A stretch of DNA of 46,959 bases, taken from NCBI GenBank assembly GCA_947474365.1, contig CANJIU010000080.1, positions 1-46,959 on the forward strand, in the 5' to 3' direction. Below, in pieces: positions 43,353 through 46,959 of this stretch. The notes under the pieces are model-generated. The model saw only the letters and a list, made by a program, of their open reading frames with translations. It was not told where the DNA came from and did not search any database. The first letter of the stretch is position 1, and each line of letters opens with the position of its first letter. A program made the position numbers and the translations under genes. This stretch comes from Opitutia bacterium (GTDB lineage Bacteria; Verrucomicrobiota; Verrucomicrobiia; Opitutales; Opitutaceae).

Positions 43353-44492
43353 ATGCAACATCCATCCCTGCGACAGCGTTCACACCTTTCCGCCCGGTCG
43401 GCTCGTGGGCTGCTTCGCCGTGTAATCGTGGCCGCGCTCCGGCTGGGCGCCATCGCGACGACGCTCGTCCTCGGCCACGCCGTCTGGGGGGCCGAAACTT
43501 CGGCGCGTCGAAACACTCACTTTCGACCGGGACAACCGTGGCCCGATGCGCAGGGCACGCACGTCAATGCCCACGGCTTCTGCATTCTAGATTTTGGGGG
43601 ACGCCACTATTGGTATGGTGCGGACAAGATCGCGGGAAAGACTGAGTCCGAGAAGAACGAAGCCGGCGTGCGGTGCTATGTCGGCGACGATCTCCTCAAC
43701 TGGCAGGACGCCGGGCTGGTACTGTCCGTCTTCGCACCGACAGCTCATGCCGATTTGGCCGACGCCTCCATTCTCGACCGGCCCAAGGTGATCTATCACG
43801 CCGCTACGAAAAAATTCATCCTCTATTTCAAACTCTACCCACCCAAGTCGCAGGGCGGTAAAACTGGCACCGACTACGCCTACGTCGGCGTGGCGACCGC
43901 TACGGTGCCGACGGGGCCGTTTCTCTACCAGGGTCGTTTTCTCGGCGGCAACAGCCCGTTCGGCACCGGCGACTTCACTATTTTTTCCGACATTGACGGC
44001 TCGGTTTACCACCTCGGCGTGCGTAAGCCCGACAAAGCGCATGTCTGCGGCCGCCTGTCCGACGACGGTCTTCAGCCCGCCGGAGACTACGTGGAGCTGG
44101 CCGGAATCACTCAAGCAACCGAAGCCCCCGCTCTGTTCCGTCGCGGAAACAAAATCTACTTCCTCGGATCCGGCAGCAGTGGCTGGGCGCCCAACGCCGC
44201 CCGACTGTTCGTGGCGGATCGGGTCACCGGCCCGTATCAGGACCTCGGCAATCCCTGCCGCGGCGTAAATCCCCACAACAATCTCGGCCCGGAAAAAACC
44301 TTCGGAGGGCAAAGCACGTTCGTGTACCCCGTCGCCGGCCGACGCGATGCGTGGATTGCCATGTTCGATATCAATCAGCCGCAGGATCCGATTACCTCTG
44401 GCTACATTTGGCTGCCGGTCGAATTCGAGGGTGACCGTCCGATCATCCGCTGGCGAAACCAATGGAACCTGTCGGTTTTCACTGAAAAATGA
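43353..44492 (+). CDS. GH43_24-like exo-beta-1,3-galactanase
   Basis: About 379 aa with an Arg-rich, hydrophobic leader (1-47) from ATG 43353; an in-frame GTG at 43320 is an alternative. The propeller begins VNAHGFCILDFGGRHYWYG, the NAHG form seen in the exo-galactanase-type GH43 groups where the usual catalytic base Asp is absent. RPKVIYH, TEAPALFRRGNKIYFLGSG (Glu257 as the likely acid) and GGQSTFVYP (Gln320, where galactanases of this group use a Gln in place of the base) support the call. The substrate would be beta-1,3-galactan of arabinogalactan. The stop overlaps the next start by four bases (ATGA at 44489). Subfamily assignment is from memory of motifs. Confidence 0.8.
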   Translation: MQHPSLRQRSHLSARSARGLLRRVIVAALRLGAIATTLVLGHAVWGAETSARRNTHFRPGQPWPDAQGTHVNAHGFCILDFGGRHYWYGADKIAGKTESEKNEAGVRCYVGDDLLNWQDAGLVLSVFAPTAHADLADASILDRPKVIYHAATKKFILYFKLYPPKSQGGKTGTDYAYVGVATATVPTGPFLYQGRFLGGNSPFGTGDFTIFSDIDGSVYHLGVRKPDKAHVCGRLSDDGLQPAGDYVELAGITQATEAPALFRRGNKIYFLGSGSSGWAPNAARLFVADRVTGPYQDLGNPCRGVNPHNNLGPEKTFGGQSTFVYPVAGRRDAWIAMFDINQPQDPITSGYIWLPVEFEGDRPIIRWRNQWNLSVFTEK

Positions 44493-46840
44493 GTGCACGT
44501 CCGATCTCGAAACTTCTGCCGCTGCTCGTGGCGTTGCTGCTCACCTCCGCTTCCGCCCAGCCGATCACCAACGACCGCTATGCCGTCGCACCCATGGCAG
44601 ACGGTGCCGTGCAAGTCTCCGCAACGGATGCGGGCGCATGGACTTTCCGGGGAGATTTCGTGGTGCTCATGGCCGCAGCCGACCCGAAGCCCGCGATGAG
44701 GCCAGGCGGTATCCCGCACGTTCCCTACAATCTCCTCACGTGGCAGACGGCCACCAGGCCGGCCGGTGCCGCGCTCAAAACGGTTAAACGTTCCATCGGA
44801 CAGGGCGGCGACGGTTTCGACGACCGGATCCTGGAAGGCGACACGCAGCGGCGCACGGCCGATGTCTTCGCCGCCGCGCCCCTCACGCACGTCCGCGCCA
44901 CTGCCGTTACACGCGACGGCGACGAGTTCCGGTTCGCCTTTGCGGAGCAATCCGCCTTCACCCTCAGTGCCACGCTCACGCTCCCCGCAGGCGACGCCGA
45001 ACCCGTGCTCACGTTCACGCTTACGCCCAAGCGCACCGCATGGTTCTCGGTCGGATACACCGGTGCTCCGGCGTTCGCCACGGCGGAAATCGCCGAGAAC
45101 TGGCAGCCGTTCATCTGGCAGGAAAAACGCTTCCCCGACCGATCCTATCTCACGCCGGCGTTCGAGTGCTCGCTGCCCGCGACGTTGCTGCGGAAGGGCA
45201 ACGTCACCCTCGGCGTGGTGGTCGATGCCGACGAACTTCCCTTCTCGCCGCTGCCGTTGCTCGACAACAGCCGCTTCGGCGTTGCGTTGCGCAATGCCGC
45301 GGGCGAGGCGCAGCCGATGGTCTTCGCGCCGATGCTCGGCGGCGCCGAATCGAAGCGCGCGCCCGGCCAGGCCTTCACGTTCAAGGTCCGCCTCTTTGCC
45401 GGAGCGGGCGACGTCACCGCCGCCTACGAGGCGCTCGCGCGGCGGCTCTACGGCTTCCACGACTACCGCCGCAACGCCATCGCTTCGCTCAACGAGACGC
45501 TGGACAACATGATCGACTACGGAATGAGCCACTACAGCTGGTTCATCGCAGAACTGAAGGGCTGTTCCTATTCGACCGACGTTCCCGGAGCGGTGAAGAA
45601 CGTATCGTCGCTCAATCCGCTCAACCTCGCCCTCGTCACCGATGACGAGGAGATTTTTCAAAAGCGCGCCTACCCGATCGTCGAGTTCATGCTCTCGCGT
45701 GAAAAATTCCTCTTCTCTCTCGATCCCAAGCAGAAAATCCAGAGCCCGTCGCGCGCCCTGCTCGGCCCTTGTGCGCCGGTCAGCGAACTTGCCACCCTCT
45801 ACGGCATCACGCACGGCGCCTCGCCGATTCTTCGCCAACTCGCCGAGCGCATGCTCGGAAAAAAACGCACGCTCAACCTCGGTGACGTCACCGAGGGCGG
45901 CACCTGGCCCAACCAACTTGCGCTTTACCGCGAGACTGGTGAGGCGCGTTTCCTCACCGCCGCCCGCCGGGGCGCCGACGCCTATCTGGCCGAACGCATG
46001 GCCAATCCAGCCGCGGATTTCAATACGCCCGGCCTCTTTTTCTGGACCGGCTACGCGCCGCAGTGGATCGACCTGTTTCAGCTCTACGAGTCGACCGGCG
46101 ACCGCCGCTACCTCGACGCCGCGCGGCAGGGTGCCCGGCAGTATGCGATGTTCACGTGGATGGCACCCCGCATCCCCGACGAAGACGTACTCGTAAATCC
46201 CGGCGGGAAAGCGCCGGTCTACTGGTATCTCAAGAGCAAAGGCCACGCGCCGATGATGTCGCCCGAGGAGCGAGTGCCCGCGTGGCGCCTGTCCGAAATC
46301 GGCCTCACCCCTGAATCTTCCGGCACGATGTCCGGCCACCGCGGCATCTTCATGGCCAACTACGCACCGTGGATGCTCCGCATCGCCGCGCTTACCGGCG
46401 ACCAGCTGCTCCACGATGTCGCCCGCTCCGCCATCGTGGGCCGCTACCGCAACTTTCCCGGCTACCACATCAACACGGCGCGCACCACGATCTACGAGCG
46501 CACCGACTACCCGCTGCGGGATCACAAGGAACTCAGCGTGAATTCGTTTCACTATAACCACATTTGGCCGCACATGAGCATCCTGCTCGACTTCCTCGTG
46601 ACCGACGCCTTTGCGCGCTCTGGCGGCCAGATTGATTTTCCCGCGCACTTCATGGAGGGCTACGCCTATCTGCAGAGCAAATTCTACGGCGATCGCCCCG
46701 GAAAATTCTTCGACCGCGACGATGCCGTGCTCTGGCTGCCGCGTCGTTTGATCAAGAGCGGTTCCGTTGAGATCAACACCCTCGTCGCCCGTGGTCGCGA
46801 CCGCCTCTACCTAGACCTTGTCCCAAAAATCGGCTTTTAG
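44489..46840 (+). CDS. Second copy of the unclassified large secreted protein, 3'-truncated
   Basis: About 783 aa, paralogous to the 961-residue protein at 25.3 kb. Shared blocks include YSTDVPGAVKNVSSLNPL, QWIDLFQLYEST, HRGIFMANYAPWMLRIAALT, FPGYHINTARTTIYE and FHYNHIWPHMSILLDFLV. The beta-rich N-terminus (signal peptide 1-24) and the toroid-like helical part are complete and the His/Tyr clusters are kept. The similarity stops at about 46810, in the strand corresponding to residue 775 of the paralogue, and the frame then runs through VPKIGF to a stop, so the last roughly 185 residues (the C-terminal beta domain) are missing. Repeats resembling an insertion-sequence end follow. It is coupled to GH43 by the ATGA overlap, so it likely acts on the same side chains. 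It may still be functional if the C-terminal domain is accessory. Confidence 0.75.
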   Translation: MSARPISKLLPLLVALLLTSASAQPITNDRYAVAPMADGAVQVSATDAGAWTFRGDFVVLMAAADPKPAMRPGGIPHVPYNLLTWQTATRPAGAALKTVKRSIGQGGDGFDDRILEGDTQRRTADVFAAAPLTHVRATAVTRDGDEFRFAFAEQSAFTLSATLTLPAGDAEPVLTFTLTPKRTAWFSVGYTGAPAFATAEIAENWQPFIWQEKRFPDRSYLTPAFECSLPATLLRKGNVTLGVVVDADELPFSPLPLLDNSRFGVALRNAAGEAQPMVFAPMLGGAESKRAPGQAFTFKVRLFAGAGDVTAAYEALARRLYGFHDYRRNAIASLNETLDNMIDYGMSHYSWFIAELKGCSYSTDVPGAVKNVSSLNPLNLALVTDDEEIFQKRAYPIVEFMLSREKFLFSLDPKQKIQSPSRALLGPCAPVSELATLYGITHGASPILRQLAERMLGKKRTLNLGDVTEGGTWPNQLALYRETGEARFLTAARRGADAYLAERMANPAADFNTPGLFFWTGYAPQWIDLFQLYESTGDRRYLDAARQGARQYAMFTWMAPRIPDEDVLVNPGGKAPVYWYLKSKGHAPMMSPEERVPAWRLSEIGLTPESSGTMSGHRGIFMANYAPWMLRIAALTGDQLLHDVARSAIVGRYRNFPGYHINTARTTIYERTDYPLRDHKELSVNSFHYNHIWPHMSILLDFLVTDAFARSGGQIDFPAHFMEGYAYLQSKFYGDRPGKFFDRDDAVLWLPRRLIKSGSVEINTLVARGRDRLYLDLVPKIGF

Positions 46841-46959
46841 GAAACCGGGTGGAATGCGGTGGTCAAAATGGCCGGCCGACCGGCCTGGCATGACGGATCT
46901 GGATCGAAACTGACCTTTGGTCCCGTGGGCCGGCCGTCGGCGCGGCTTTTCTTACTGTA
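46812..46959. mobile_element. Possible end of an insertion sequence (IS21-like) running out of the window
   Basis: Immediately where the paralogue similarity stops, the sequence changes character and carries two 17-base direct repeats of the form GGTC-N5-GGCCGGCC at 46861-46877 and 46919-46935, 58 bases apart. Repeated short transposase-binding sites with GGTC(A/C) and GGCCGG-type cores are a feature of IS21-family ends. No transposase frame is inside the window, so this is a suspicion resting on the truncation plus the repeats. Confidence 0.3.

Noticed and set aside
9213..46840. Sulfated fucoidan degradation locus
   Set aside because: GH29 and GH95 fit, but no sulfatase or its C-x-P-x-R motif and no GH107 or GH168 candidate was seen; the DUF1501 protein has a related fold but lacks the sulfatase motif.
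1..46959. CRISPR arrays, tRNA or rRNA genes
   Set aside because: No regularly spaced identical repeats, no cloverleaf with a recognisable T-loop, and no rRNA-like sequence were seen on reading the window.

Overview
The window is about 47 kb of GC-rich DNA that reads like a chromosome of a polysaccharide-degrading member of the Verrucomicrobiota, most likely an Opitutaceae-type lineage. This is inferred from protein style, not from a marker gene. The signs are TonB-dependent receptors without any SusD partner, LacI regulators of the family type, planctomycete/verrucomicrobial DUF1549-DUF1553 and DUF1501 proteins, ThuA-like secreted proteins, Tat-type leaders on enzymes, and few recognisable Shine-Dalgarno sites.

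Layout. Positions 1-9.0 kb are mixed: a secreted ThuA-domain protein; a two-gene nucleotidyltransferase (DUF6036-like)/unknown pair on the minus strand that looks like a toxin-antitoxin module; a LacI-family regulator divergent from a TonB-dependent receptor (TBDT); a small secreted concanavalin-A-like protein; and a PAS-PAS histidine kinase with a C-terminal receiver. From 9.2 kb to the window end every intact gene lies on the plus strand and forms one large glycan-degradation locus: GH16-CBM-LamG; GH95 fused to an SGNH esterase; SGNH esterase fused to GH16; GH29 fucosidase; FAD oxidoreductase; GH43-like protein; GH95; beta-helix/alpha-beta hydrolase fusion; a large unclassified secreted protein; a frameshifted GH95; GH106 rhamnosidase; a SusC-like TBDT; a PSCyt1-DUF1549-DUF1553 protein; DUF1501; a third TBDT; a GH43_24-like exo-galactanase; and a second, 3'-truncated copy of the unclassified protein. 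Many junctions are 4-base ATGA overlaps or gaps under 10 bases, so much of this is co-transcribed. A decayed second LacI gene lies on the minus strand inside the locus.

How it fits together. Secreted or surface endo-enzymes (GH16), exo-glycosidases removing L-fucose or L-galactose (GH95 x3, GH29), L-rhamnose (GH106) and galactose or arabinose (GH43 x2), and at least three ester hydrolases (two SGNH, one alpha/beta hydrolase) would debranch an acylated, fucosylated and rhamnosylated glycan, and the TBDTs would import the products. No sulfatase is present, which argues against sulfated fucoidan. The GH43_24-like enzyme with GH16, GH95 and GH106 suggests fucosylated type II arabinogalactan or a related pectic or hemicellulosic side chain. 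No cytoplasmic fucose or rhamnose catabolism is encoded here. The most unusual content is the set of esterase fusions and the paralogous pair of large unclassified proteins, which are candidates for an undescribed CAZyme family.
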